Assembly: GCA_023213395.1 (NCBI GenBank)
Contig: CM041465.1
Coordinates: 145,273,741 to 145,337,740 of the forward strand
Source of the DNA: Cycas panzhihuaensis
Taxonomy: Eukaryota; Cycadophyta
DNA length: 64,000 nucleotides
Direction of reading: 5' to 3'
Part shown: piece after piece, positions 1-9,724 of the stretch
Position numbering within the stretch: the stretch's first letter is position 1
How the letters are laid out: each line of letters starts with the position of its first letter
Program-made: the position numbers and the translations under genes
The notes under the pieces: model-generated
Database searches by the model: none
Told to the model about the DNA's origin: nothing
The model's input: only the letters and a program-made list of their open reading frames with translations

Positions 1-117
1 ATACTTTAGGGGTGACTTATCACTTAAGTGATAAAGTGCACACCCACATTCTTTCTAGTGACACAACGTTGTCACAAAAGGTCAATGGACCCTCATGCAC
101 TTGTTTGAATATTCCAA

Positions 118-248
118 GTGATGTATCTTGGATGTCCGACACTTGTCAAACATCCAAGGCCTTAGGTGAGGATCCAAGCACTTTTGCTCATGATCCATGT
201 GATGTATCTTGGATGTTTGACACTTGTCAAACATCCAAGGCCTTAGGT
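118..248 (+). repeat. 81-bp tandem duplication inside the LTR
   Basis: The 50-bp block at 118-167 recurs at 199-248, 81 bp downstream, with two adjacent mismatches (CC against TT). The unit carries GACACTTGTCAAACATCC and ends CCTTAGGT just before the TATA region. The related LTRs at 6790-7336, 14776-15320 and 56413-56957 each have a single copy, so the duplication is specific to this copy. It lies upstream of the core promoter and would double any enhancer in that block. Confidence 0.85.
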
Positions 249-261
249 CTCTCATTTCACT

Positions 262-269
262 CTATATAA
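262..269 (+). promoter_or_regulatory. LTR TATA box
   Basis: CTATATAA precedes GAGACC in the LTR. The same arrangement is seen in the related LTRs (CTCTATATATTGAGACC near 15041). It is the probable Pol II core promoter of this LTR, inferred from position and motif only. Confidence 0.5.
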
Positions 270-513
270 TGAGACCTCTTCTCATTGTCTCATATGGAGA
301 CTTGGAGTTGTATTGTTATGCTATCAGTTTGCTAATCAAGCTGTTTTCTTCTTGGGAGGTTGGACCAATTCCAACTCCACATATTGGGTATCATTTTCTC
401 TTGCTCCTATATTTCAGTTTATGCTTTTATGCTCTCATGCTTTCATGCATTTATTGTATTGTGATTATATTTATGATCTTGGGATCAATGTGGCCTAATG
501 CCCATTGTCAACA

Positions 514-1579
514 AATATTCCAAGTCAATTTCTTTATTATGTACCTTTTCTCTTATGAAATGATGATGAACTTCAATATGCTTTGTTCTTGCATGTAGAA
601 TTGGATTTTTGGTCAGCTTGATGCCACTTTGATTGCCACATTTCAAGGAGGTTGCTCTTTTTTGCTGTTGATCCAAGTCAAGCAAAAGTTGTCTTAGCCA
701 GATAGCTTCACAGGTTGCTAACGTAGCTGCTTTGTATTCTGCTTCTGTAGAAGATAGAGCAACTGTAGCTTGTTTCTTACTACACCATGAGATTGCTGAA
801 GACCCTAAGAAAAAACAATATCCACTGGTGGATTTTCTTTATTCTTTGTCACCAGCCCAGTCAGAGTCGCAGTACCCTGATATTTCGATTGGGTACCCTT
901 TTAAGTATACTAACTTGAGATCTGTTGTTCCTTTAAGATATCTTAAAACTCTTTATGCCTGCCAATGTCTCAACTTTGGATTTTGCATGTATTCGGATAT
1001 TAGTCCCACCGAGTAGGATATGTCGCCCAGTGGTCATTAGATAAATCAGACTTCCAATCATTTGTCTATACAAGGTGACATCTACATCTTTTTCCATACT
1101 ATCTGTCGTTAAGTCACAGTTTGTTTCCATGGGCGTTGTACATGGATTGTAGTTCTCCATCTGAAATCGAACAAGCAAATTTTTGATGTAGTTATTTTGG
1201 GACAAGGTTATATAGTTTTGATGTTGACCTACCTCCAATCCCAAGTAGTAATTTAGTGGACCCAAGTCTGTCATTTCAAATTTCTGCTGAAGTTGACTCT
1301 TGATATCTCTAATTCCTCCTTCATCATTTCCAGTAAGAAGCATATCATCAACATAGACAACAATTATTGTTATCTTGTTGTTTGTTTTCCTTATGTAGAG
1401 ACTGTAGTCAGAGTTGCATCAATTGAACTTATTTTCTTCAAGAAAATGATCTAATTTGGCATACCAGGCTCATGGGGCTTGTTTTAGACCATACAGAGCC
1501 TTTTTTAATCTGCAGACTAGATTCTCCTGTCCTTGTTCAGCGTATCCTTCCGGTTGTTACATGTAGACTTCTTCTTCTA
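514..1579 (-). pseudogene. Copia A reverse transcriptase (C-terminal half) and RNase H
   Basis: The segment encodes the C-terminal half of a Copia RT and most of RNase H in broken frames. The longest open piece (1343-933) begins with the end of the catalytic YVDD region (MLLTGND) and runs through the FEMTDLG..YYLGLE palm and connection region to the TLYRQMIGSLIYL motif, then loses frame. RNase H motifs ([11 protein letters not shown] and [12 protein letters not shown], read on the minus strand near 770 and 560) are recognisable but interrupted. Sequence is lost at 514, so the last part of RNase H and the polypurine tract are absent. Expression as a working enzyme is not expected. Confidence 0.8.
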
Positions 1580-1581
1580 GT

Positions 1582-2961
1582 TCACCATTTAAGAAGGCGC
1601 TTTTTACATCTAGCTGAGAGATTTTCCAATTTTGTGCTGTAGCCAAGGCTATTACTGTTCTTCTGGTGTTCATCTTTACTCTTTGGAGAAAAGGTCTCAT
1701 CAAAATCTACACCTGTTGTTTGTGTGTATCCTTTTACGACTAACCTTGCTTTGTACTTTTGTATCTTACCATCCATTCCCCTTTTTGTTTTGTAAACCCA
1801 TTTTTTACTTAGAGATTTATCGTGTAGTTCTACTAATTCCCACGTCTGATTCTTCTTGATTGAGTTCATTTCATTGTCCATTGCCACTTTCCTTTCTTGA
1901 CGATCTTTTGCTTCTTGAAAGTTTTGAGGTTCGACTTTGCTTAGAAGAGCTCTTGACCTTTGCCCTCGTGTTTTCTGTTCTATTACATTACTTTTCCCTT
2001 CTTCAATTCTTTTAATATACCATTTTGGCAACTTTTTCTGTTTTCGTGAGTCTTCCTTCTCGATGGTGTCTTCTGATACTTGACTGGTTTCACTTGATGA
2101 TGGATCAGCTTGTCCTTCTTCTGAAGTGATTTCGGAATCATTTTCTTTCTCAGCTTCTTGTGCTTCTGAGGTAATTTCTGACTTATTCTCTTGCTCATCT
2201 TCATGTGTCTCTTCGTGTCTGACAGCTTCCTGTTCAATTTCCTTCTCACTTTCTATTATTCTAATTTGTGAAAATTCAATAGAATTTTCTTCATTAAAGA
2301 CGACATCTCTGCTTACATAGATTTTGTTAGTTTTGGGATCTATGCATTTGTAGGCTTTTGAATTTTTACTGTAGCCTATCAAAATGCATTCTATGTTTTT
2401 TGCATCCAATTTGGATCTTTTTTTATCAAGAATATGCACAAATGCTTGACTACCAAAAACTTTGAGAAAACTTACATCGGGTTTTTGTCTTGTCCAAGCT
2501 TCTTCTGGGGTGACATCCTTCAATGCTTTTGTGGGGCTTCTATTTATTAGGTAACATGCCATGCTTACTACCTCTGCCCAATATGATTTTGATATCTTCG
2601 TTCCATACATCATGCTTCGAGCCATTTCCATTAGAGTTCTATTCTTTCTTTCGGCCACTCCATTCGACTGAGAAGTATAAGGAGTTGTAATCTGTCTATG
2701 AATTCCTCGATCCCTGCAATAATTTAGAAACTCCTTTGATATATATTCTCCTCCTCCATCTGACCTGATGCATTTAATTTTCATTCCTAACTCTAGTTCT
2801 GCTTCTGCTTTAAATTCTTTGAATGCTTCAAAAACTTCTGACTTATTATGCAGGAAATATACCCATACTTTCCGAGTGAAATCATCAATGAAAGTCAAGA
2901 AATATCTGCATCCATTAATTGTGAGAGGTGTAATTGGACCACAAATATCTGTATGTATCAA
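1582..2961 (-). pseudogene. Copia A integrase core with start of RT
   Basis: This 459-codon open frame carries the Copia integrase catalytic core, which inserts the cDNA into the genome. The acidic triad is visible: Asp5 in HTD, Asp68 in RSDGGGEY and Glu104 in VAERKN, with the usual 35-residue spacing between the last two. The conserved block with KVFGSQAFVHI follows, then a low-complexity Glu/Ser-rich linker (about residues 225-310) and the first RT motifs (KWVYKTKRG, KARLVVKGYTQ) near residues 390-420. The frame is lost just after ETFSP, where RT should continue. The upstream protease/zinc part is separated by a stop. Confidence 0.85.
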
Positions 2962-2973
2962 TTCTAATTTTGA

Positions 2974-3720
2974 CTAAGCTCTCCAAGTGCTTTCTTTAAA
3001 AGGAAGTCTATGTTGTTTGCCCAGTTGACAACCTTTACAAACAAATTTATCTAATGAAATGCTAGGTAGGCCATTTACCATTCCTAATTTTTCCATTAGT
3101 TTAAGTGTGTCAATTGAGAGATGCCCATACCTCAAATGCCAAGCTTTATTATTAGATTTAGAAGCAATACAAGTTTTTTCTTCCAAGTAAGGAAGTACAG
3201 GATCTGACAAGAGTTTGTAAAGATCATTACATCTGAATCCTTTTGCAAGAGTTTTCCCACCTCTCTTCATATCTAGAATATGACAATTCCCTTCTTCATC
3301 GAAAATGGTTCTCAATTCTTTTTTACTTAATTGAGAGACAGAGAGGAGATTCATTTTTAGATCTGGGACAAACAAAACATTTCCGACCTTTTTTTCATTC
3401 CCATCCAGTTCAGAGATAGTTCCAATCCCTTTTATATTAAGGGAATACTTGTCACCAGTTCTCGATTTGTCTATATTGCAGGGTTTCATGGTTTCAAACC
3501 ATTCTTCTCGACTTGTCATATGTTTGGAAGCTCCTGAATCTATATACCATATGTCTGCCTTTCATACCGGTAACCAATGCTGTGATGAAGGCCGTCTCTT
3601 CTTCCTCCTTTTCGTCCTTCTCTTTGCTGTAGCCTCTAATAGGTCGTTTTCCTTTCTGAATTTCACTCGTCTCTGTGGACACTGATATGGATAGTGTCCA
3701 CTTTGTCTGCAATAGCAGCA
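2974..3720 (-). pseudogene. Copia A protease and GAG-pre-integrase domain
   Basis: On the minus strand this holds an aspartic protease active site (YIDSGASKHM near 3550-3520) and, downstream, the GAG-pre-integrase HHCC zinc domain (WHLRYGHL ... CKGCQLGKQHRLPF). It ends at STWRA followed by a stop just before the integrase core. A frameshift around 3530 separates the active-site Asp from the rest of the protease. Protease would cleave the Gag-Pol polyprotein, and the HHCC domain forms the N-terminal part of integrase. Confidence 0.8.
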
Positions 3721-4523
3721 TATATCAAAGATTCTACAACTGCTAGCGAAATGTCCGGTTCTTCCACAGTTGTAACAGACTCTGTTTTCTCTGCCGCATC
3801 CCCGTCCTCTGGAGTTTTGCCAGCGTCCTCGTCCCTTGAAATCTGATGTTCCGCTTTGTCCTCGAAATTGATGTCTTCCTCTTGGCCCGAGATTTAGTCT
3901 GCATGCAAATGCATCCTCTAATTCTGTCGTGTTTTCATATCTTTTGTTTCTCTATTCTTGTCTTAATAACAAACCTGTCAATTCATCAAGGGTTGATTTG
4001 TCTAACCTATCACTGTCTGTGATAGTGTTGACGATTGTGTCAAACGATTTTGGCAATCTTGCAGTCACAATTTCTGCTAGGTCTTGTTCAGAAATTAGAC
4101 CTCCGACACTTAAGAGATTATTTCTGACAGTAATAATCTTATGCATAAATTCCTCTACGTCCTCATTTTCTTTCATGTGAAGTACTTGTACAATTCTTCT
4201 TTAAGTGCAATTATTCTTGCCTTATTCTTTTGTCCATACAGATTTTCCAAACATTTCCAAATTTCAGATGCCAGATTCAATTTTTCAACATAAATCAAGA
4301 CTGAATCGGAAATTGACATTTTCAAAGTGAGACTGGCTATATTATTTCTCTCCACACAGTTTCCTAGCTTAGCATCACCAACTGGAGGACGTTTCTCTGT
4401 TCATTCAGCAATGTCCCACGTATTTTTCACCCTTAAAATGGTTTCTATCTTAATTTTCCACACATGATAGTTAGAACCAGTTAATTTTTCTGGTTCAGGG
4501 AGAGAAATGAGAGTGGAGAACAT
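3721..4523 (-). pseudogene. Copia A gag with CCHC zinc knuckles
   Basis: Gag forms the particle and packages the RNA. The likely start is the ATG at 4523, because the next residues resemble the starts of gag in H and F (LTGSNYHVWKIKIET). The capsid-like region is split across frames at about 4400, 4175 and 3950. An RG-rich linker leads to a knuckle of CX2CX4HX4C form (CYNCGRTGHFASSC) near 3780-3735, and a second, degenerate one follows. The C terminus joins the protease. It is not a working gag as written. Confidence 0.8.
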
Positions 4524-4985
4524 TATTCTTAAAGTCAGAGGATAAAATTTGAAGTCTGTCCCTACAGATGTACAGAATTCCGTACAGAACCCTAGGTGTA
4601 CAGCTGGAGGAAAAATGTACCTCAAATTCAAGGTTTCTCAGTCGCCTACTCAGATCTGAAGGCGGATTTGCAAAAAACTTTCTCAAAATAGAGAAATCTG
4701 CTTCGAAAGAAAAAATGGCGGCTAGGGCAGAAAGTCGATTTTTGAAGAAATTACTAAAAAAATCTTAGAAAAAATCTTTGAATCTGGATGGAAACTCAAG
4801 ATATTATCACTGAGAAGGATTTATGACTGGAAGTACCCGATATTATGAGCAAATCGAAAAGATTTTTGAGAAAGAACCTTCAAAACCGCGCGGACTAGTT
4901 CGGGCTCTGTTTGGCCTGCAAAACGACCTTAAATGACCCGGCTCCAGAAGAGAAATGTGTTCAGCATGTTTCGATCTAAATCGCG

Positions 4986-5014
4986 TCCGTACAGGTCCGT
5001 ACGGTTCCGTACAC
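4986..5014 (-). promoter_or_regulatory. GTACGGA repeat cluster in Copia A leader
   Basis: Three copies of TCCGTAC (sense strand GTACGGA) lie within 29 bp, including the palindrome CGTACG. The cluster is about 120 bp from the primer-binding site. The same cluster with the same spacing is in Copia C at 53133-53162, and looser versions are in F and H. A second group lies just before gag at 4566-4602. The role is unknown. Position in the transcribed leader would suit RNA dimerisation, packaging or a regulatory site. Confidence 0.5.
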
Positions 5015-5135
5015 CAGAGTAATAATGATCTTTAATCGGCACAGAAACCCTAACTGCCTTGTCTGCTTCTTACACCCTTGATTGAATTGTCTTGACAGAA
5101 GAAATCATTTCAAAATGATCAGTTGAGACTGACCT

Positions 5136-5147
5136 GCTCTGATACCA
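5136..5147 (-). other. Primer-binding site of Copia A
   Basis: The minus-strand reading is TGGTATCAGAGC, immediately inside the 5' LTR. It matches the 3' end of plant initiator tRNA-Met, the standard primer for Copia minus-strand DNA synthesis. Confidence 0.9.
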
Positions 5148-5378
5148 TGTTGAAAAACAGAGCAAAGACAAAATATAATTTAAACAGAGAAGAGAAGAGT
5201 ATCAGTTTATTGAGATTCAATCTCCTTAAATATACATCAACAATGTGTTGGTTACAACCTCTAATGTAACCGATCAGCCTGAGACTGCCAAGTGGCACAA
5301 TCTTGCATTATGATTACATTTGAGGGTGGTCCTGACATGACCCCCTTTCTTACTTAGATAAAACATTACATCTCAACA
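5148..5378 (-). repeat. 5' LTR of Copia A
   Basis: A 231-bp LTR with TGTTGA and CTCAACA termini, directly next to the primer-binding site. It is similar over its length to the 216-bp LTRs of Copia C (48374-48589, 53299-53514), including the blocks GTGTTGGTTACAAC and AGATAAAACATTA. The partner LTR is missing. Confidence 0.9.
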
Positions 5379-6789
5379 GCAGAGAGCCTTAATAAGCACT
5401 TTAATCAAGTATTTCTAATCTCCAAAGATGAGATAATGACTTAGCAACAACTTTTAATAAAATTACTAAGTATCAAGAAAGAGTTTTAGCTCGAAAAGTG
5501 AAGAAAAAGTTGATTTTATCCTTAAAAAAATTAAGTTAAAAGGTCACCATGCAAGGTGCCTTAAGAAAATGGCTTAATGAAGGAAAAAATCTCACTTTAT
5601 AATGTGGAAGTACACAACAAAAAAAAACTTGATTTAGTCTGCTTAAGACTCAAGTGAAGTCAATGTAGTCAAGGAATTAAAAAATCACTAGAAAAACTTG
5701 AAGTTGACTTTAAAAAGGGTGATTTTAGTGATCTCAAATTGACTAAATATGAAACTTAGGGTAAATAAACTTTATCAAAAGGAGAATATTTTGGAGAATA
5801 TTCTTAAAATTATAAGATAAAGTTTATTTGATAAAGTGCAAGCTTCAAATATATTGAAAATTTAAATTTCGAACGGCGACGTGACTCGGGCGACTTCCGT
5901 GATCACGCAGGTGGTGAGATCTTCTCGTAGACTTCATGGATCACCATAAAAATTCAGGAGCAAGGGCACACTTATCTTACAGAGCTATCTCCAGAGTTTC
6001 AGAGCATTTCGTCCATTGTATGGTGAGTATCGTTTGAATGAAGGCTAATGTGATGCGCACAAACTGTGGGAAGCCGAGGAGGTCGTGCGGCTGCTATAAG
6101 ACTTTGGGGGGTGACGTCTGGCCACCGTTAGCACTCTGTGGGACCTACGCAGGGTTTGAGACCCTTCCAAAGAGAGCTGATCAACAGAGAAGATCTGTAC
6201 TAGTCTTTCAGAGTCTCCCTGGGGTTTTGAGGGTACATCGAACAGAGTGAAGTCACTCACGAATTTTTCAGAGGTTGAGAGCCTACTAAATATGTTCACA
6301 AAGCTTGCAACAAGGATCAGACAGAAGGCAGCAAGTAGAAACGAGTGATTTTGCTCAAAAAAAAATTTGCTCTGTCAGTAGAAAAATGACCCAAAAAAGT
6401 AAAAAAACTAGTGAAGCCTAAGTGCAGTGATTGAAGATTTGATTTTCAGTCAAAAAGAAACACATAAAACTTCTAAGATCTGCCTTGAATTACAAAAGAT
6501 TTATTTTTTCTAAGGAAAATAATTAAGAAAAATCACTATTTTGAAGAAACAGTGAATGTTGCACCCTAGATAAGGTCTGAAAAAATTCAAATATGAGAAA
6601 TATCCCTACTCCAACCTTCAACGCTACTCTAAGAAGCTTTGATCTGCAGTTGTAAGCCTAAAACACGCATTGGATCACCTTCGGAGAGGGAAGGTCATAA
6701 CCAAGCGGTTGTAGAACCTACTTTGAATCTCCTTAAGCAAGAAAAAATCAAAACAGAGGTAACTAGTCTCCTCTAGCTCTGGTACCAAA
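5379..6789 (-). mobile_element. Leader of long-LTR Copia B1
   Basis: This is untranslated leader of B1, read leftwards from its 5' LTR (6790-7336) and ended by the Copia A insertion at 5378. No gag is reached, which fits the long leader (about 3 kb) seen in B2. The stretch 5880-6250 is more GC-rich than its surroundings. The short open frames there show no recognisable domain. A primer-binding site lies at 6776-6787. Confidence 0.65.
6776..6787 (-). other. Primer-binding site of Copia B1
   Basis: The minus-strand reading is TGGTACCAGAGC, one base different from the initiator-tRNA-Met site, located 2 bp inside the LTR end. B2 has the same 2-bp spacing. Confidence 0.8.
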
Positions 6790-7336
6790 TGTTGAAATGG
6801 CCAAAAGGCCTATGAAACCCAAGATCTAGGAGATAGATTCACTCTAGTCCTAGAAAGCAAATAATCTAGACTAACAATGAAAGTGAGATCAACATAAGCA
6901 AGATCAAAGCACAAAGAGTGAGAGCAAAATGATACCAAATGTGAGGAGTTGGAATTGGTCCAACCTGCAAATCAATAGCAGTTTGATTAGAAAACAGGTA
7001 GCATAACAATACAACTCCAACTCTATATGAGAACCATGCAAAGAGGTCTCAATATATAGAGTGAAAGAAGAGACCTAAGGCATTGAATGTTTGACAAGTG
7101 TCAAACATCCGAGGTACATGCCTTGCATGTAGGACATGTGTCCTTTTGGGCTCTCAAGTGAGCAAAAGTGCATGGGGGTCAATTTGACCCTTTAGTGACA
7201 ATGTTTTGTCACTAGGAAAGAATGTGGATGTGTACTTTATCACTTAAGTGATAAGTCACCCCATAAAGTACAGAAGTACAAATAATACATGAAAAATAAA
7301 GTACATAGGCTTAACATGTAAACATAAGGTTTAACA
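6790..7336 (-). repeat. 5' LTR of Copia B1 (long-LTR family)
   Basis: A 547-bp LTR with TGTTGAAA and TTTAACA ends, in reverse orientation relative to the LTRs at 1-513, 14776-15320 and 56413-56957. It carries the shared ACTTATCAC/CACTTAAGTG block at 7235-7260, the GTTTGACAAGTGTCAAAC block near 7090 and a TATATA box near 7050 on the minus strand. It abuts the coding region of Gypsy N at 7337, showing that B1 was inserted into N. Confidence 0.9.
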
Positions 7337-7337
7337 C

Positions 7338-7726
7338 TTAAGACTTCAATTATATAAACAATCCACAATGAGGCAAATAGGTAAGCAAAAGTTACAACCC
7401 TGATTTTTTGGTCCTTATCAAGTTATTGATAAGGCGGGATAAGTGGCATATAAGTTGGACTTACCCCCGAATAGTAGCATCTATAAAATCTTCCATGTGT
7501 CATGCCTCAAGCAAAAATTGGGACAAAACATCACTCCTCAAACAGAGTTACCAATATTAGATGAAGGCGGCAAAATCACTATGGAACCAGAGGGTATTCT
7601 ACAGGTCCATGCAAAAGAGCTACGTTGTAGAGAAATTCAAGAATATCTCGTAAGGTGGAAGACCTTAAATCAAGAAGACTCAACTTGGGAGTCAAAGAAT
7701 GGTACCGTCAACATCTCAATCTACCC
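7338..7726 (+). pseudogene. Gypsy N integrase C terminus and chromodomain
   Basis: The frame starting at 7338 matches the integrase C-terminal region of Gypsy Q: an LRLQ..YKQ motif, then FFGPYQV (the GPY/F module), VAYKLDLPPNS and FHVSCLK. It ends with a chromodomain (EIQEYLVRWKTL followed by EDSTWES). The chromodomain is thought to direct integration to particular chromatin. Two in-frame stops (after KLQP, and before VAYKL) break it. Confidence 0.8.
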
Positions 7727-7765
7727 ATGCTTTGAGGGAAAAGCATGTTCTCTTGGGGAGAGACT

Positions 7766-8301
7766 CGTAGCATTGCTTCTAGCAGTTTGAACGACCTCTG
7801 TATTATGAGCTTTCTAGCTAACGTCAATATGGCATTATTTATATTAATTATTGGCAATTTCACCGAGCTTTGTATAGGTATTATTCTGAGCTTTTTGGCC
7901 GACTTCAATATGGCATTATTTATACTAACTTTTAGTTGACGTCAAGTTGAATTCTAGCCATCTTTTGTTTTCTATTATGGCCAACTTCCATCACCTTCTT
8001 AGTCGAGCTTCTTAGGTCTCTTTTCTCTGGCCTATATATAAGATATTTTGGACTTAAGGGCTACATGTTGGGAGGATATCTCGCCTCGAAGAGGAAGCCA
8101 AGATCGAGCTTTTTTTCCTATAAGTTTGTACTTGATATACATTACTTTCTATTGGATATTTAGTCAATTTTGGGTTGCATAACACTTAATAGAGCATCTT
8201 TGCTTATTTATCATATAATTTTCATAAATTTTACTTTTATTTACCATATTTTGCTCCAATTGTCAATCCTTTTGTGTACACATCTCTGTGTGCCTACCAC
8301 A
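7766..8301 (+). repeat. 3' LTR of Gypsy N
   Basis: About 536 bp, similar in length and layout to the other chromovirus LTRs here: a TATA box at 8033-8040, then a CTCGCCTCGAAGAGGAAGCC block that parallels CCTCGAAGGG in Q and CCTCAAAGGG in M. The first base appears mutated (CGTAGCA where Q has TGTAGCA). The right end at CTACCACA is an estimate. Confidence 0.6.
8033..8040 (+). promoter_or_regulatory. TATA box in Gypsy N LTR
   Basis: TATATATA follows a pyrimidine-rich stretch in the LTR. It is a likely core promoter by analogy with the other LTRs. Confidence 0.45.
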
Positions 8302-9049
8302 GTCATCAACAAACATTAACAAAAGAATTGCAAGACAAAGTAAATCAACTACAAACTCAAATATGAGACCTTAAACATTTTGATGAAGAAGTAGATGACT
8401 TCATCACATTTTTCATGGAATCTGCACAAGATTTTGCTAAAGAACATGCTAATAAACCTTCAGTCAAACCATCAGTTCAAAAAGAGGGAGTGGATCCTAC
8501 AAAAACACTTGATAAGGTTAAGGAGAGAGAAAAACTTCACATCTATGAAGAAAAATACAGAGATGATGAAGCTATGGTAAGGCCTTCAAAACGTCCCACA
8601 CCCTCCTATTCTATATTAGATCTTGACCACCCATTATAAAGGAGGAGTGACAACAAAGAATAAGAGAGAATGCAAGACACAAAACAACTTTAAAATGTCA
8701 AAATCCTTAATTTCAACAAAAAAGGTGATGCAGTTGAGTACAAATCTTGGGTTGGAAAAGTGGAAAACTATTTGTGGTATTTGGAATTAACATAAAGAAC
8801 AAAATTCCACTAGTTCTATTTGCCCTCAACAACTAGGCATATATATGGTAGTCAAGTGTTTGCACAGAAGTTGAACTAGGGCAAAGACCATCAATTGAAT
8901 CTTAGGAGCAAATGAAGAAAATGTTGAACAAAAGTTCTGTTTCTACAACTAACAAAGAAGATTCCTTTAAAAAAATTACAATTTACAAGGCAAACAACAA
9001 TTATTGAGTAATACATGGTTTGGCTATTGCTTGGCCCAGTAGTGTTCTA
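8302..9049 (+). pseudogene. Possible gag remnant, family uncertain
   Basis: Between the N LTR and a dispersed repeat lie short open frames that read like decayed retroelement gag. A charged segment at 8415-8639 contains EREKLHIYEEKY. A stretch near 8690-8790 reads LNFNKKGDAVEYKSWVGKVENYL, resembling the start of a Gypsy gag core. Stops interrupt it from about 8790. No zinc knuckle was found. The assignment is inference. Confidence 0.35.
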
Positions 9050-9275
9050 AAACCACCTGCTAATGTAGCTGCCACATGTCCTCCTTAGTCCTTGATGTTA
9101 GTTGCATTTAGGTTAATTGCAACATATATAACAACTTTACAACATTCATCACATATGCAATGTATTTATTTGCAACATCAGCAACCAATCATCAATCATA
9201 TAGAATGCATAAGCCTTTCCTCCTAACTTGTATATTTTATTAATCAACAATGAATATGCTCATAGTGAAAGGGGA
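9050..9275. repeat. Dispersed repeat shared with 32755-32970
   Basis: About 225 bp aligns with 32755-32970 in the same orientation. Shared blocks include TTAATTGCAACATAT, CAATCATCAATCA and ATTAATCAACA. At the second site it lies in what looks like the 5' LTR or leader of Gypsy K, so it is probably a piece of that family. Confidence 0.65.
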
Positions 9276-9479
9276 TGAAGGTCTACTTGGTTTCAGCCCA
9301 GGCTCAAGACTCGTTGCATCCACCAAAACATTCACACGATAATCAAACACAAAGCAAGGGAATTTGTCACAATGCTCCAAAGTGTATTGCACTCATTAAC
9401 TCATGAAAAATTAAAGTATATAACATAATAAAGAGATACATAAAAAGCCTTACACAAGAAACAAAAGAGGTTGTTACAA

Positions 9480-9724
9480 AGTATTGAGAATATTAACGTA
9501 GGATCATGGAAGGTGACAATTGGCACCTTCCATGATTAGACTAAATTACAACTATTATATATTGAGGGCAAAATCAATCCCACACAACTAGGTTCACAAC
9601 ATTAAGTTGTGACTAAACCCATTCACAATAATGAAGCCCTCAATATAAAGTATATATAAACATTACATTAATAATACAATTGATCCATTGATGAATTAAT
9701 AAAATACATCATTAATTCTTCCAT
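9480..9724 (-). repeat. Probable 3' LTR of Copia J
   Basis: The sequence follows the end of a minus-strand RNase H and a polypurine-like tract (minus strand TTAAGAGAGGGCAATGG, near 9724-9740). It is AT-rich and contains a perfect hairpin at 9503-9536. It differs from the other LTRs in the window. The outer end could not be placed. Confidence 0.45.
9503..9536. repeat. Perfect 13-bp inverted repeat, 8-nt loop
   Basis: ATCATGGAAGGTG at 9503-9515 pairs perfectly with CACCTTCCATGAT at 9524-9536 around ACAATTGG. It sits in the probable 3' LTR of Copia J and would form a stable hairpin in RNA. A terminator or polyadenylation role is only a guess. Confidence 0.8.

Larger units (their letters stand above)
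1..513 (+). repeat. Long-LTR Copia LTR, left-truncated by window edge
   Basis: This is the downstream part of an LTR of the long-LTR Copia family. The block around 17-60 (GGTGACTTATCACTTAAGTG followed by a CACCCACATTC stretch) recurs at 56479-56520 and 14848-14885 in the same orientation and near 7200-7260 in the opposite one. A TATA box and a GAGACC motif follow at 262-276. The LTR ends in a TCAACA-type terminus at about 513, where sequence of Copia A in the opposite orientation starts abruptly. No primer-binding site follows, so the boundary is a rearrangement or a deletion rather than a normal element interior. Confidence 0.75.
514..5378 (-). mobile_element. Copia A, 3'-truncated Ty1/Copia retrotransposon
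   Basis: Read on the minus strand the order is 5' LTR (5148-5378), primer-binding site, leader, gag, protease, integrase, reverse transcriptase, RNase H. This is Copia order, with integrase before RT. The 3' LTR and the end of RNase H are missing: at 513/514 the sequence switches to an LTR of another Copia family in the opposite orientation. The element lies in the leader of Copia B1, which continues from 5379. Several frameshifts and stops break the polyprotein. Its closest relatives in the window are C, H and F. Confidence 0.9.
7337..8301 (+). mobile_element. Gypsy N, chromovirus 3' end
   Basis: This is the 3' end of a chromodomain Gypsy element: the integrase C terminus and chromodomain, a polypurine tract (CTTGGGGAGAGA at 7751-7762) and the 3' LTR. 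Copia B1 interrupts it at 7336, and the rest of the element is outside the window. It belongs to the same family as G, Q and M. Confidence 0.8.

Noticed and set aside
1632-1859. Plus-strand open frame of 75 codons
   Set aside because: It is the antisense shadow of Copia A integrase and RT; the minus-strand frame carries recognisable motifs.
6038-6299. GC-richer stretch with open frames on both strands, considered as a captured gene
   Set aside because: No recognisable domain, and it lies in the B1 leader; composition alone is not enough.
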